From NCBI GenBank assembly GCA_036566745.1, contig DATCVR010000139.1, positions 1 to 32,034 on the forward strand: a stretch of DNA of 32,034 nt, in the 5' to 3' direction. Shown piece by piece: positions 14,788 to 23,057 of this stretch. The notes beneath the pieces are model-generated. The model ran no database searches, had not been told where the DNA came from, and saw only the letters and a list, made by a program, of their open reading frames with translations. The stretch is from DATCVR01 sp036566745 (GTDB lineage: Bacteria; Actinomycetota; Actinomycetes; Jiangellales; Jiangellaceae). Numbering within the stretch: the stretch's first letter is position 1; every line of letters starts with the position of its first letter. A program made the position numbers and the translations under genes.

Positions 14788-15207
14788 ATGGCTGAAGACA
14801 CCTTGCGGTCGGTCTCCCTGCGGCGAGCATCGGCCGGCACCTTCGTCGCCACCAACGTGCGTGGTGGCGAGCTCACGTTCGGCGGCGCCGACGACCAGTT
14901 CAGTCCGGTCGAACTGCTGCTGGTGGCCATCGCCGGCTGCACGGCCATGGACGTCGACGTCCTCACCACGCGTCGCGCCGAGCCGGATGCGTTCGAGGTG
15001 CAGGCCACGGCCGACAAGATCCGCGACGGCTCCGGCAACCACCTCGAGAACATCGCGCTGACCTTCCGCGTGACCTTCCCCGAGGGCGAGGGCGGCGACG
15101 CGGCCCGCGCGCTGCTCCCCGATGCCGTGGCCAAGTCACACGACCGGCTGTGCACGGTGAGCCGCACGGTCGAGCTCGGCACGCCGATCGCCACCCACAT
15201 CGAGTGA
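14788..15207 (+). CDS. OsmC/Ohr-family peroxidase-like protein
   Basis: A 139-residue OsmC-fold protein. These cytoplasmic enzymes reduce organic hydroperoxides through two cysteines. The peroxidatic cysteine is Cys51 in VAIAGCTAMDVDVL, and the resolving one is Cys122 in HDRLCTVSRTVEL. The N-terminal half has the PVELLLVAIAG helix start typical of the family. The length matches OsmC-like proteins. The start ATG has a weak GGGTGG site. The stop overlaps the next gene's GTG (GTGA), so the DUF1990 protein is co-translated. Placement near superoxide dismutase fits an oxidative stress role. Confidence 0.85.
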   Translation: MAEDTLRSVSLRRASAGTFVATNVRGGELTFGGADDQFSPVELLLVAIAGCTAMDVDVLTTRRAEPDAFEVQATADKIRDGSGNHLENIALTFRVTFPEGEGGDAARALLPDAVAKSHDRLCTVSRTVELGTPIATHIE

Positions 15208-15719
15208 ACCCGCCCGAGTTCACCTATCCCGAGGTCGGGGCGACCCACCACGGCACGCTGCCCGACGGCTACCACCATGTCCAGGTCCACGAGCGGATCG
15301 GGCTCGGGCGTGCGGCGTTCGAGGCCGCGGCCGAGGCGGTCATGGGCTGGAACGTCCATCGGGGCTCCGGCCTACGCGTCCGCGCCACCGCCGAGCGCGC
15401 CGAGCCGGGTGCGACCATCACCAGCTACCTGGGCGTCGGACCGGCCCGCCTGGCGATCCCGTGCCGGGTCGTGTGGACCGTCGACGCCGCCGACCGGGTC
15501 GGATTCGGGTACGGCACGTTGCCGGGCCATCCGGAGACGGGCGAGGAGTCCTTCGTCGTCGAGATCGACGACCACGACGCCGTGTGGTTCACGGTCACCG
15601 CGTTCAGCCGGCCGAACACCTGGTACACCCGGATCGCGGGCCCGATCGCGCGACGGGCCCAGGCGCTCGCCACGCGCCGCTACGTCACGGCGGCGCGGCG
15701 ATTCGCCACCGATGCCTGA
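15204..15719 (+). CDS. DUF1990 family protein
   Basis: A 171-residue protein of the DUF1990 family (function not established). Typical stretches are the opening FTYPEVGAT, the GLGRAAFEAAAEAVMGWNVH segment, and the middle VGFGYGTLPGHPETGEESF. The closing part is VWFTVTAFSRPNTWYTRIAG followed by a helix (ARRAQALATRRYV). The fold is probably a lipid- or ligand-binding beta barrel, but that is inference. Start is GTG at 15204 overlapping the OsmC stop; the stop lies within the next gene, an 8-nt overlap. Confidence 0.8.
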   Translation: MNPPEFTYPEVGATHHGTLPDGYHHVQVHERIGLGRAAFEAAAEAVMGWNVHRGSGLRVRATAERAEPGATITSYLGVGPARLAIPCRVVWTVDAADRVGFGYGTLPGHPETGEESFVVEIDDHDAVWFTVTAFSRPNTWYTRIAGPIARRAQALATRRYVTAARRFATDA

Positions 15720-16377
15720 GCCCGTGCCCGGCCCGAAGGTCGTCTCGGTGTCGCCGGAGCGGCTCGAGCGCTGGCTGACGGGCTTCACCGACCGGCACGG
15801 CGCGGTCGAGTACGACGCGACGGCCGAGGTCGTCACGGCGCGGGCCGCCGACGGCGCGATCGCCCGCTGCCGGGTGCCGTTCCCGCCGCTGAGCGTCGAC
15901 GACGCCGAGCCGGCCGAGGCCGCACTCGTCCGGCATGCCCTGGCCAAGCGGCGGGTGGGGGTCGTGCTCGTCCGGCGCGGCGGCTACGCGGCCGGTGTGT
16001 TCGAGGGCAGCCGGCTGATCGTGTCGAAGGTCGGCTCCCGGCACGTCCAGGGCCGCACCGCCGCCGGCGGGCAGTCGCAGCAGCGCTTCGCCCGGCGGCG
16101 CGAGAAGCAGAGCCGCGAGGCGTTCGAGGCGGCCGCCGACGTCGCGGCGCGGGTCGTCCTGCCGCATGCGTCATCCCTGGACGCCGTGGTGGTCGGGGGA
16201 GATCGCAGCGCCGTGGCCGAGGTGTTCGCCGATCGCCGGCTCGCCGCCCTGAGCGCGCTCGTCCGGCCGCCGCACCTCGCCGTCCCCGACCCGAGGCTCG
16301 CGGTGCTCCGCAGCACTCCCGACCAGTTCCGGTCCGTCGAAATCACCCTCACCGAGCCGTCCACAGCTCCGGGCTGA
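15712..16377 (+). CDS. Actinobacterial VLRF1-type (acVLRF1) peptidyl-tRNA hydrolase
   Basis: A 221-residue protein of the VLRF1 release-factor group, related to the catalytic domain of eukaryotic Vms1/ANKZF1, which releases nascent chains from tRNA on stalled large ribosomal subunits. The catalytic loop is GGQSQQRFARRREKQ at residues 119-133, with the essential glutamine after GG, preceded by the basic segment KVGSRHVQGR. The loop RVGVVLVRRGGYAAGVFEG also fits the family. It overlaps the DUF1990 gene by 8 nt. In actinobacteria its role in ribosome rescue is predicted from the family, not shown here. Confidence 0.85.
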   Translation: MPEPVPGPKVVSVSPERLERWLTGFTDRHGAVEYDATAEVVTARAADGAIARCRVPFPPLSVDDAEPAEAALVRHALAKRRVGVVLVRRGGYAAGVFEGSRLIVSKVGSRHVQGRTAAGGQSQQRFARRREKQSREAFEAAADVAARVVLPHASSLDAVVVGGDRSAVAEVFADRRLAALSALVRPPHLAVPDPRLAVLRSTPDQFRSVEITLTEPSTAPG

Positions 16378-16471
16378 ACCACGGACACCGGCCGTTCGCG
16401 GCATACCCAGGGGCGTAGGTTGGTTGGCGACAGCGTTGCACGTGTGATCGTCGTCGAGAGGAAAGCTCAGC

Positions 16472-17095
16472 ATGGCCACCTACTCGCTCCCCGACCTCCC
16501 CTACGACTACGGCGCTCTCGAGCCGCACATCGCGGGCGAGATCATGGAGTTGCACCACTCCAAGCACCACCAGGCCTACGTGGCCGGCACCAACACGGCG
16601 ATCGAGCAACTCGAAGAGGCGCGTGCCTCCGACAAGCTCACCACCGTCAACCTCCTGCAGAAGAACCTCGCGTTCAACCTGGCCGGGCACGTCAACCACA
16701 CCGTGTTCTGGAACAACCTCTCGCCCGAGGGCGGCGACCGCCCCGACGGCGAGCTCGGTGCGGCCATCGACGAGTTCTTCGGGTCCTTCGACGCCTTCCG
16801 CGCCCACTTCACCGCCTCGGCGCTGGGCATCCAGGGCTCGGGCTGGTCGATCCTGGCCTGGGAGAGCCTGGGCGAGCGGCTGGTCATCGAGCAGCTCTAC
16901 GACCACCAGGGCAACCTCGCCGTGGGTACGGTCCCGCTGCTCATGCTCGACATGTGGGAGCACGCGTTCTACCTGCAGTACAAGAACGTCAAGCCCGACT
17001 ACGTGGCCGCCTTCTGGAACATCGCCAACTGGGCCGACGTCGCGGCCCGCTTCGCCAAGGCCACGCAGAAGACCTCCGGTCTCCTGCTTCCCTGA
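16472..17095 (+). CDS. sodA: Manganese-type superoxide dismutase
   Basis: A 207-residue Fe/Mn superoxide dismutase that converts superoxide to oxygen and hydrogen peroxide in the cytoplasm. Metal ligands are His28, His76 (GHVNHTVFW), Asp160 and His164 (LDMWEHAFY). The second-shell Gln121 in GIQGSGW, with Ala-Gly-His at 71-73, points to the manganese rather than the iron type. Length is standard. The start has GAGAGGAAA upstream. The gene has its own 94-nt upstream gap, in which I do not see a clear promoter, and a strong terminator follows it. Confidence 0.94.
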   Translation: MATYSLPDLPYDYGALEPHIAGEIMELHHSKHHQAYVAGTNTAIEQLEEARASDKLTTVNLLQKNLAFNLAGHVNHTVFWNNLSPEGGDRPDGELGAAIDEFFGSFDAFRAHFTASALGIQGSGWSILAWESLGERLVIEQLYDHQGNLAVGTVPLLMLDMWEHAFYLQYKNVKPDYVAAFWNIANWADVAARFAKATQKTSGLLLP

Positions 17096-17112
17096 GCCCG
17101 CCGCGCCCAACC

Positions 17113-17155
17113 CGACGTGAGATCCCCTCCGGTGCGTGGATGGGATCTCACGTCG
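17113..17155. terminator. Bidirectional terminator between sodA and the sulfatase
   Basis: CGACGTGAGATCCC (17113-17126) and GGGATCTCACGTCG (17142-17155) are a perfect 14-bp inverted repeat with a 15-nt loop. It begins 17 nt after the sodA stop. The right arm contains the sulfatase stop codon (17148-17150). No T run follows, as is usual in high-GC actinobacteria. Confidence 0.75.
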
Positions 17156-18422
17156 CGTTCGGCGGAGGTCCGGAGACCGGGCCGGTCAGCACAGGATCGT
17201 CGGTGTCGCGCATCCAGCGGTCCAGGCGCGCGGCGAGGTCGGCCCGCACCATCGCGTACTCGGGTTCACCGGCGACGTTGTGCGACTGCCAAGGGTCGAC
17301 CCTCAGGTCGTAGAGCTCCTCGGCCGGCCGCGGCACCCAGTGGTCGCCGCCCAAGCCGCGGCGCACCGGGCTGCGTTCGATGTCACCGGACAGCCGCGGC
17401 GGCGTCCCCGGCTCGAGGTTCCGGAGGTAGGCGAACCGGTCGGTGCGGATGCACCGCATCGGGTCGTACTCGTCATGGAAGTTCTTCTCCGCGAAGATCT
17501 CGGTGCGCGGCGTCCCGGGCTCACCGCGCAGGACCGATGCGAAGCTCACGCCCTGCACCGCGGACGACACCTTCCCGCCAGCGAGTTCGACCAGCGTCGG
17601 CAGGACGTCGAGGTGGCTGACCAACCCTGGCGACGCGCCCGGCTCGACGTCCCACCCACCGGGTGGTCGTGCAACGAGCGCCACCTGGATGCCCGGGTCG
17701 TACAGCGATCCCTTCGCGCGGGGAAACGCGATCCCGTGATCAGTAGTGAACAGGACCAGCGTCGAGTCGGTGTGGCCGGCCCGATCGATCGCGTCGAGCA
17801 CCCGGCCCGTGGCCGCGTCGGCGATCCTGATCGAGCCGTAGAACGCCGCCAGGTCCTCGCGGGTGTGGTGGTTGTCGGGCAGATACGGCGGAACCTCCAC
17901 CGACGCGGGATCGACCGGCGGGTACTCGTCGGCCGGGTACGGTCGGTGCGTCTCGAAGAAGCCGACGGTCAGGAAGAACGGCTCCACCGGCACCGCGTCG
18001 AGCCACTCGACGGCCTTCGCCGCCACCGGGCCGCACCGGGATTCGCCCGGCGGCCACGGGAAGACCTCGTCGAAACCGAGCGAGGAAGGGTCGTGGCTCT
18101 CGTGCTGCTGCCCGATCAGTGCCGTCCGGTAGCCGAGGTCCGACAGGACGGCGGGCAAGGTCCGCTCGCCGGGGCGGTACTCCCAACCCCGGTTGACCAA
18201 CCCCATCAGCCCGTTGGTGTGCGGATAGCGACCGGTGAACAGCGATCCGCGGGCCGGGCTGCACAGCGGGGCGGTGCAGAAGGCGCGGTCGAATCGCAGG
18301 CCGCCGGCCGCGAGCCGGTCCACGGCCGGGCTGGTCACGTCGGTATGGCCGTAGGCGCCGAGGTGAGTGCCGACGTCGTGCCAGTGGATCAGGACAACGT
18401 TGGGTCGGCCGGAGGTCGTCAT
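17148..18422 (-). CDS. Sulfatase, N-sulfoglucosamine-sulfohydrolase-like
   Basis: A 424-residue type I sulfatase. The formylglycine signature C-S-P-A-R is at residues 54-58 in a CTAPLCSPARGSLFTG context, so the cysteine should be oxidised by a formylglycine-generating enzyme encoded elsewhere. A second metal site is visible in LFTTDHG. The usual N-terminal DD metal pair is HD (VVLIHWHDVGTHLGAYG), a variant seen in the heparan-N-sulfatase-like group. There is no signal peptide, so it acts on imported sugar sulfates in the cytoplasm. It is the last gene of the long operon and its ATG overlaps the preceding stop. The stop sits in a terminator arm. The exact substrate is unknown. Confidence 0.88.
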   Translation of the reverse strand: MTTSGRPNVVLIHWHDVGTHLGAYGHTDVTSPAVDRLAAGGLRFDRAFCTAPLCSPARGSLFTGRYPHTNGLMGLVNRGWEYRPGERTLPAVLSDLGYRTALIGQQHESHDPSSLGFDEVFPWPPGESRCGPVAAKAVEWLDAVPVEPFFLTVGFFETHRPYPADEYPPVDPASVEVPPYLPDNHHTREDLAAFYGSIRIADAATGRVLDAIDRAGHTDSTLVLFTTDHGIAFPRAKGSLYDPGIQVALVARPPGGWDVEPGASPGLVSHLDVLPTLVELAGGKVSSAVQGVSFASVLRGEPGTPRTEIFAEKNFHDEYDPMRCIRTDRFAYLRNLEPGTPPRLSGDIERSPVRRGLGGDHWVPRPAEELYDLRVDPWQSHNVAGEPEYAMVRADLAARLDRWMRDTDDPVLTGPVSGPPPNAT

Positions 18423-20272
18423 CTCTCCCGCACTCGGCGATCAGCCGGTGTGGACGCGCGTGGCGTCGGCTCGACGCGGACCTCGCCGAGCCCGTCGATG
18501 CCGCCGTGGATGACCACGCCGGCTTCGTACTCAGCGCGGGTCACGACGACCCGCGCCGTCGTCGCTCCGAGGGTGACGACGTCACCGGGGAACATGGTGA
18601 TCATCGCGGAGATCGTGCGGATGAGGTCGTCGGGACCGGCGAGGTACTGCGACGTCGATCCGGTCACCTCACGATCACCGATCGTCAGGGTCATCCGGCG
18701 GTCCCGCCAGTCGTGGTCCGCGATCGGCATCGGGGTCGGCGTGACGACGTTGAACCCGTCTGCCCATCTGCCGTACATGGCGGGGATGCCGCGTTCGCCC
18801 GCCCGGGCCGGCTCGACCACCGCGTCGGCGAACGACCGGTCCGACAGGGAGACCAGCGGCGTGTAGCCCAGTACGACGTCGCGACCGTCGCGCACATCGG
18901 CCGCCAGGGCGCGAATCACCACGGCTAGTTCGATGCTCACCACGAGGTCGGTTGCCCGGGGCGGAACCTCGACCGGCGCCCCGCTGACGCCGAGTGAGCT
19001 GGCCGGACCGTTCAGGAAACGCGGCACCTCCAGGCGGGGCAGGTCCTCGGACTCCGCCGCCGCCTCATGGTTGCCGAACGACGTGTAGACATGCCGGGCC
19101 GATCCCACCGTCCAGTCCTGCACCGACGCAAGGCTCGACGCACCGGAGGCCGCCACCTCTCGGATCGCGTATGAGGGGTGGGACGTCCATGGGATCGCCG
19201 GCTGGTCCGCTGCCCCGTCGGCCACGGCGACCGGGTTGAGCAGCGTGCCGACCTGCTCGATCTCGACCCCGAGCCGGGTATCGGGGTCGGCCAGATCCTC
19301 CGGGAGGACCGGCAGACCGTCGACCCCCATGGTCGCGAAGTGGATGACGTCGCCCGGGTACAACGACGCGAACGACGAGTACCACTCGATCACCCGCTCG
19401 ATGCCGAGCAGGGTCGCTCCGCTGTGCGCCCGATCGCGCGTCCGCCCCGATTGCCGGGTGTACATCAGCAGGTTGTACGGATCGCCGACCTCGTCCTTCG
19501 TCACGAGGTAGGGACCCATCGGGGCGAGGGTGTCGGCCTTCTTGCCACCCCACGAGGCGGTCGCCTGGTAGAGCCAGTCGCCGTAGTGGTCCGGTAGCGA
19601 GTATCCGCGCCCGGCGTTGCCGGGGACGATCCCGTAGTAGTGGGTCCCGGAGACGTCGTTGACCACGGTGTAGCCCGCGACGTGGTCCATCGCCCGGTCC
19701 AGCGGGATGTAGCGACCCGCCTTGCCGATGACGACCCCCAGCTCGACGTTGTAGGCCATGTGCGGCAGATGGTTCTCACCCTTGAACGTCACCGGCTCGC
19801 CCGGCCCGATCGCCGTTCCCTGAGGTCGCTGATGCCCAAGCGGGAACAGGTTGATGATGCCGATGTTCGGCTTGTTCCGCACGAACGACGGCGCGTTCGC
19901 GACCAGCCCCCAGTAGAGCCGCGGCCGCGGGATGGGCGCCAGCAACACCACGTCGTCCACGGGCCAGCCCGCCTGAGGCAGGATCGTCGCGTCCGACTGG
20001 GTGACGAACCCGTCCACGTACGCGGCGAGCTTCGACAGGACCGCCATCCCGGCGTCCTCCAGCGCGAGGAACGCGCCGAGCGTGGCCGGCCACTCGCCCC
20101 CGAGGAACCGGGGACGAGCAGCGGCCAGACCGGATGACGGGATCGCCGCGTACCGGCTGATGAACGCCTCGGCTCGGCCGGGCTCGACCACCCATGCCTT
20201 CCCGGTGGCCGACTCGTCGACGACGAATCCCCACAGCTCGGCGCCGTCGACGAGAAAACTGGCGAGCCTCAC
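18419..20272 (-). CDS. Tandem fumarylacetoacetate-hydrolase-domain protein
   Basis: A 617-residue protein with an N-terminal FAH-type domain (1-115) and two FAH catalytic-like domains, about 118-350 and 385-610. FAH enzymes split or isomerise 2-oxo acids with a Mg ion bound by an E-x-E pair and an Asp. In domain 1 the E-x-E is N-V-E (175-177) and the Asp is kept (Asp206, NDVSG). In domain 2 it is S-I-E (446-448) and the Asp is Ser475 (LVSLS), so that copy is probably structural. Most FAH proteins have one domain; HpcE is a known tandem form but shorter. GTG 20272, 17 nt after the beta-helix stop, is taken as start. It likely processes a sugar-derived oxo acid from the DapA-like step. Confidence 0.82.
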   Translation of the reverse strand: MRLASFLVDGAELWGFVVDESATGKAWVVEPGRAEAFISRYAAIPSSGLAAARPRFLGGEWPATLGAFLALEDAGMAVLSKLAAYVDGFVTQSDATILPQAGWPVDDVVLLAPIPRPRLYWGLVANAPSFVRNKPNIGIINLFPLGHQRPQGTAIGPGEPVTFKGENHLPHMAYNVELGVVIGKAGRYIPLDRAMDHVAGYTVVNDVSGTHYYGIVPGNAGRGYSLPDHYGDWLYQATASWGGKKADTLAPMGPYLVTKDEVGDPYNLLMYTRQSGRTRDRAHSGATLLGIERVIEWYSSFASLYPGDVIHFATMGVDGLPVLPEDLADPDTRLGVEIEQVGTLLNPVAVADGAADQPAIPWTSHPSYAIREVAASGASSLASVQDWTVGSARHVYTSFGNHEAAAESEDLPRLEVPRFLNGPASSLGVSGAPVEVPPRATDLVVSIELAVVIRALAADVRDGRDVVLGYTPLVSLSDRSFADAVVEPARAGERGIPAMYGRWADGFNVVTPTPMPIADHDWRDRRMTLTIGDREVTGSTSQYLAGPDDLIRTISAMITMFPGDVVTLGATTARVVVTRAEYEAGVVIHGGIDGLGEVRVEPTPRASTPADRRVRER

Positions 20273-20289
20273 GATCGGATGCCTCGCCT

Positions 20290-22125
20290 TCAGGACGTGA
20301 TCGGATCGCCCACCGGCAACCGGCGCCAGCCCGTGCCGTCGGAGATCGCCAGCATGGACGTCCGGGAAGATCGGTCGGTCACCACGACCACGGCGCCCGC
20401 CGTGGGCTCGGGCAGGTCCGCCGCTGACACGGTCGTCAGCTGCAGGTTGTGGGCGTAGACCGTGCGGATCTTGTTTGCCGCCGAACCGACGTCTCGAGCG
20501 TTGTCGGTGGTCGGGATGAGTCCGTTGATGTCCACGCGCATGGCGGCCACGCCGTTGGCGTCGTTCGTCGAGCACAACAGCTCGACCGCCGCGGCGCCGG
20601 TCTCGTCGGCCGGCACGACCCGGACGCCGCCCTTGACCCCCGGACCAGCGCCCACGGCCTGCTCCGACGCGGCGACGAAGCTGCCGTACGCGTCCGACCC
20701 GACAGTGGGCGCTCCCGTCGCCCGGACGACGAGCGACCCGTTGTTCGCGGCGGTGAGCTCGTGCCCGTTGGCGCCCGCGCTCCGTCGCTCCACGTAGTTC
20801 TCGTCACCGACCGCATCCGCGAACACGACGCCCGCGTCGTTGTCGAAGATGTTGCCGACCACCGTGGACCCGGACAGCGTCCCGATCACCCGCACCGGCG
20901 GCGCCTCCGCCACGGTGTTCTCACCGAAGGCGTTGCCCATCACCGACAGGCCCGTGGCGTCCCCGTTGACGCGGATCGCGCTCCATCGCTCCTCGGCGAG
21001 GAGGTTCCAGTTGTCGAACGAGTTCGCCGAGATCGTGACCTGCGCAGCCGCAGCGGCGAAGTACACCGGCGACGCGTCCACCCAGGTGAAGCTGTTCCCG
21101 GTGATCGTCACGTTGCGAGCCGTCGCCTCGGGACGGAACTCGATCGAGTGCTTGGGACGACCGCCGCCACCGGGCTCCCCGCCGCCGAAGATGTTCCCGC
21201 TGAAGGTCAGGTTGGTCCCGCCGGAGGTCACGGCGACGATCGACCCGTTCGACCCGTTCTCTACGACGTTGCCGGAGAACGTCGAGTTGACGATCCCGCC
21301 GGAGAACAGGCGGCGACCGATGTCGAGGACGTTGTTCGCGATGATCGCGCCGCGGAAGTTGTGGGCGTCGGCGCCCGTGGTGAGGATCGCCGTGCTCATG
21401 CTGTGGAAGTGGTTGCCCTCGATGAGCCACTTGCGCATGCCGTACGGCAGCAGGTGGACACCGCTGCCCGCGACGCCCGCGGTCGGCCACGAGATGTCCA
21501 GCCCGTAGTCGCCGACCGCGACGAGGTTGTTCGTGAACACCAGGCCGCGACCCACATGCTTCACGGCGGTGTAGAACTCGATGAACGTGCACTCGGTGAT
21601 CGTGGCGTCGGTGTCGTCGGTGTTCGCCAGCTCGCCCCGGGTGGCGTCGCGCGCGGTGTACACGGCCGTCGTGTTCTTCAGGCTGGCCGGTGCGACGAAG
21701 CAGAGGCCGCGGATCGCCGACAGCGGTGCGCGGACCTCGACACCGGTGCCGTCGAAGTCGACGTCGATGATCGACGTCCGCGATCCCATCGTGCCCGCAC
21801 CCGCGAGCACGAGTCGGTTGAAGTTGGGGGCGAGGTTGCCCTCGACGTCGGGCACCACGAGGGACCGGGTGATCCGGTACGTTCCCGGCGGGAAGTAGAC
21901 GATCTTGTTCGCTCGCTCCAGCTGCGCGTCGATGGCCTGCTGGATGGCCACGGTGTCGTCGGCGACCCCGTCGCCGACCGCGCCGAAGTCCTGTGGAGTC
22001 GTCGCGTTCGCCACGTCGAGCGGTGCCGCCTGTGCCGACGCGCCGACTGCGCCGACGGTTGCCGTGGCGAACCCGGCGATGCCAGCGGTACGGAGGAGAT
22101 GACGCCTGTTCACGGTCGTTCCCAT
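20290..22125 (-). CDS. Tat-exported beta-helix protein, pectate-lyase-3 superfamily
   Basis: A 611-residue protein with a Tat signal (NRRHLLRTAGIAGFATATVG, cleavage near QAAP). The mature start, TPQDFGAVGDGVADDTVAIQ and onward to KIVYFPPGTYRI, is the hallmark of the pectate-lyase-3/rhamnogalacturonase-like right-handed beta helix. Coil repeats with N-x-F follow (GNHF, NNVL, GNVV, GNIF, GNSF, ANSF, GNAF, GNIF) up to about residue 440. The C-terminal 110 residues resemble trimeric phage tail-spike or tail-fibre ends (DNARDVGSAANKIRTVYA; AISDGTGWRRLPVGD). It may bind or cleave a polysaccharide outside the cell; catalytic residues are not obvious. The start overlaps the DapA-like gene by 16 nt. 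Confidence 0.82.
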   Translation of the reverse strand: MGTTVNRRHLLRTAGIAGFATATVGAVGASAQAAPLDVANATTPQDFGAVGDGVADDTVAIQQAIDAQLERANKIVYFPPGTYRITRSLVVPDVEGNLAPNFNRLVLAGAGTMGSRTSIIDVDFDGTGVEVRAPLSAIRGLCFVAPASLKNTTAVYTARDATRGELANTDDTDATITECTFIEFYTAVKHVGRGLVFTNNLVAVGDYGLDISWPTAGVAGSGVHLLPYGMRKWLIEGNHFHSMSTAILTTGADAHNFRGAIIANNVLDIGRRLFSGGIVNSTFSGNVVENGSNGSIVAVTSGGTNLTFSGNIFGGGEPGGGGRPKHSIEFRPEATARNVTITGNSFTWVDASPVYFAAAAAQVTISANSFDNWNLLAEERWSAIRVNGDATGLSVMGNAFGENTVAEAPPVRVIGTLSGSTVVGNIFDNDAGVVFADAVGDENYVERRSAGANGHELTAANNGSLVVRATGAPTVGSDAYGSFVAASEQAVGAGPGVKGGVRVVPADETGAAAVELLCSTNDANGVAAMRVDINGLIPTTDNARDVGSAANKIRTVYAHNLQLTTVSAADLPEPTAGAVVVVTDRSSRTSMLAISDGTGWRRLPVGDPITS

Positions 22126-23057
22126 GCTGCCTTTCCCTTCATCGGGGGGAGTAGCTGGTCCTCGTGCGGTGACATGAATCCCCGTAGATCGGCGCTCTCT
22201 GCCTGGGTGCATCGCCGCAACGGTGGCGCGACGTAAGGGGGGCAGAGCGACCGCTGCGCAAGGATCTCCTTCACAGCCGGCGTGCCGGGCCGGATGGCGT
22301 GGAGCTTGGTGAGCTCGGTGATCCGGTCCTGGAGGCGCTGAGCCTCGTCGCGGTCGCCGGCCTCGTACGCGGCGACCAGGCGCAGCGAGAGTCCGGGTGC
22401 GAGATTGGCGATCCCGGGCGTGATGCCGGCCGCCCCTTCGTCGAGCCCGGCGACGAGCTTCGTCTCTGCGCCCTGGCTGACGGCGAATCCGGCACGGCCA
22501 TCGGAACGATCGATGAAGGACCGCAGCCAGTCCACGTCGTCGGAGCTGTCCTTGACGCCGACGACGTGATCCAGCTGCAGCAGCCCGTCCAGCACCGCGG
22601 CGCTCACCGCGTTGCTGTAGCGCGGCGCGTTGTAGGCGATCACCGGCAGCCCGGTACCGGCCAGGGCGGCGTAGTGGCCGACGATCTCGTCGACGCGATG
22701 GCGGAAGTAGAACGGCGGGCTCATGACCAGCGCGTCCGCTCCTGCCGAGGCCGCTATCGCCGCACGGTGCAGCGCGTCCAGCGTGCCCGGCGCCGTCACG
22801 TTCACCGTCACGACTCCCGACTCACCGCACAACGACCTCCAGTGTGCGATCACGCCCTCGACGAACGGTGCGAGCAGCCCGGTCGGGATCAGCGGACCTT
22901 CGCCGTTGCTGCCGAGCAGCATCAGCCGACGGACACCGGCCGTGTGCATCGCGTCGAGGAGGTCCCTGGTGTCCTCGGCCGACGGGTGTCCCGCGGCGTC
23001 CATCGGCGTCACCAGCGGCACGGTCACGCCGGCCAGCAGTTCCGTCCCGGTGCGCAT
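22110..23057 (-). CDS. Dihydrodipicolinate synthase/N-acetylneuraminate lyase family aldolase
   Basis: A 315-residue class I aldolase of the DapA superfamily. The pyruvate-binding loop is LGSNGEG (48-54). The catalytic tyrosine is Tyr142 (AYNAP) and the Schiff-base lysine is Lys169 (VVGVKDSS). Members include dihydrodipicolinate synthase, sialic acid lyase, 2-keto-3-deoxygluconate aldolase and ketodeoxyglucarate dehydratase. The operon context favours a sugar-acid aldolase or dehydratase over lysine synthesis. ATG 23057 overlaps the stop of the FAD gene (TGATG) and has GAGGGG upstream. The C-terminus runs 16 nt into the beta-helix gene. Confidence 0.88.
   Translation of the reverse strand: MRTGTELLAGVTVPLVTPMDAAGHPSAEDTRDLLDAMHTAGVRRLMLLGSNGEGPLIPTGLLAPFVEGVIAHWRSLCGESGVVTVNVTAPGTLDALHRAAIAASAGADALVMSPPFYFRHRVDEIVGHYAALAGTGLPVIAYNAPRYSNAVSAAVLDGLLQLDHVVGVKDSSDDVDWLRSFIDRSDGRAGFAVSQGAETKLVAGLDEGAAGITPGIANLAPGLSLRLVAAYEAGDRDEAQRLQDRITELTKLHAIRPGTPAVKEILAQRSLCPPYVAPPLRRCTQAESADLRGFMSPHEDQLLPPMKGKAAWERP

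Noticed and set aside
20449..22236. 595-codon open frame on the plus strand opposite the beta-helix gene
   Set aside because: Its composition (many Arg, Asp, Val, Gly, His in no pattern) is typical of antisense frames in high-GC DNA; the minus-strand frame has a signal peptide and a known fold.
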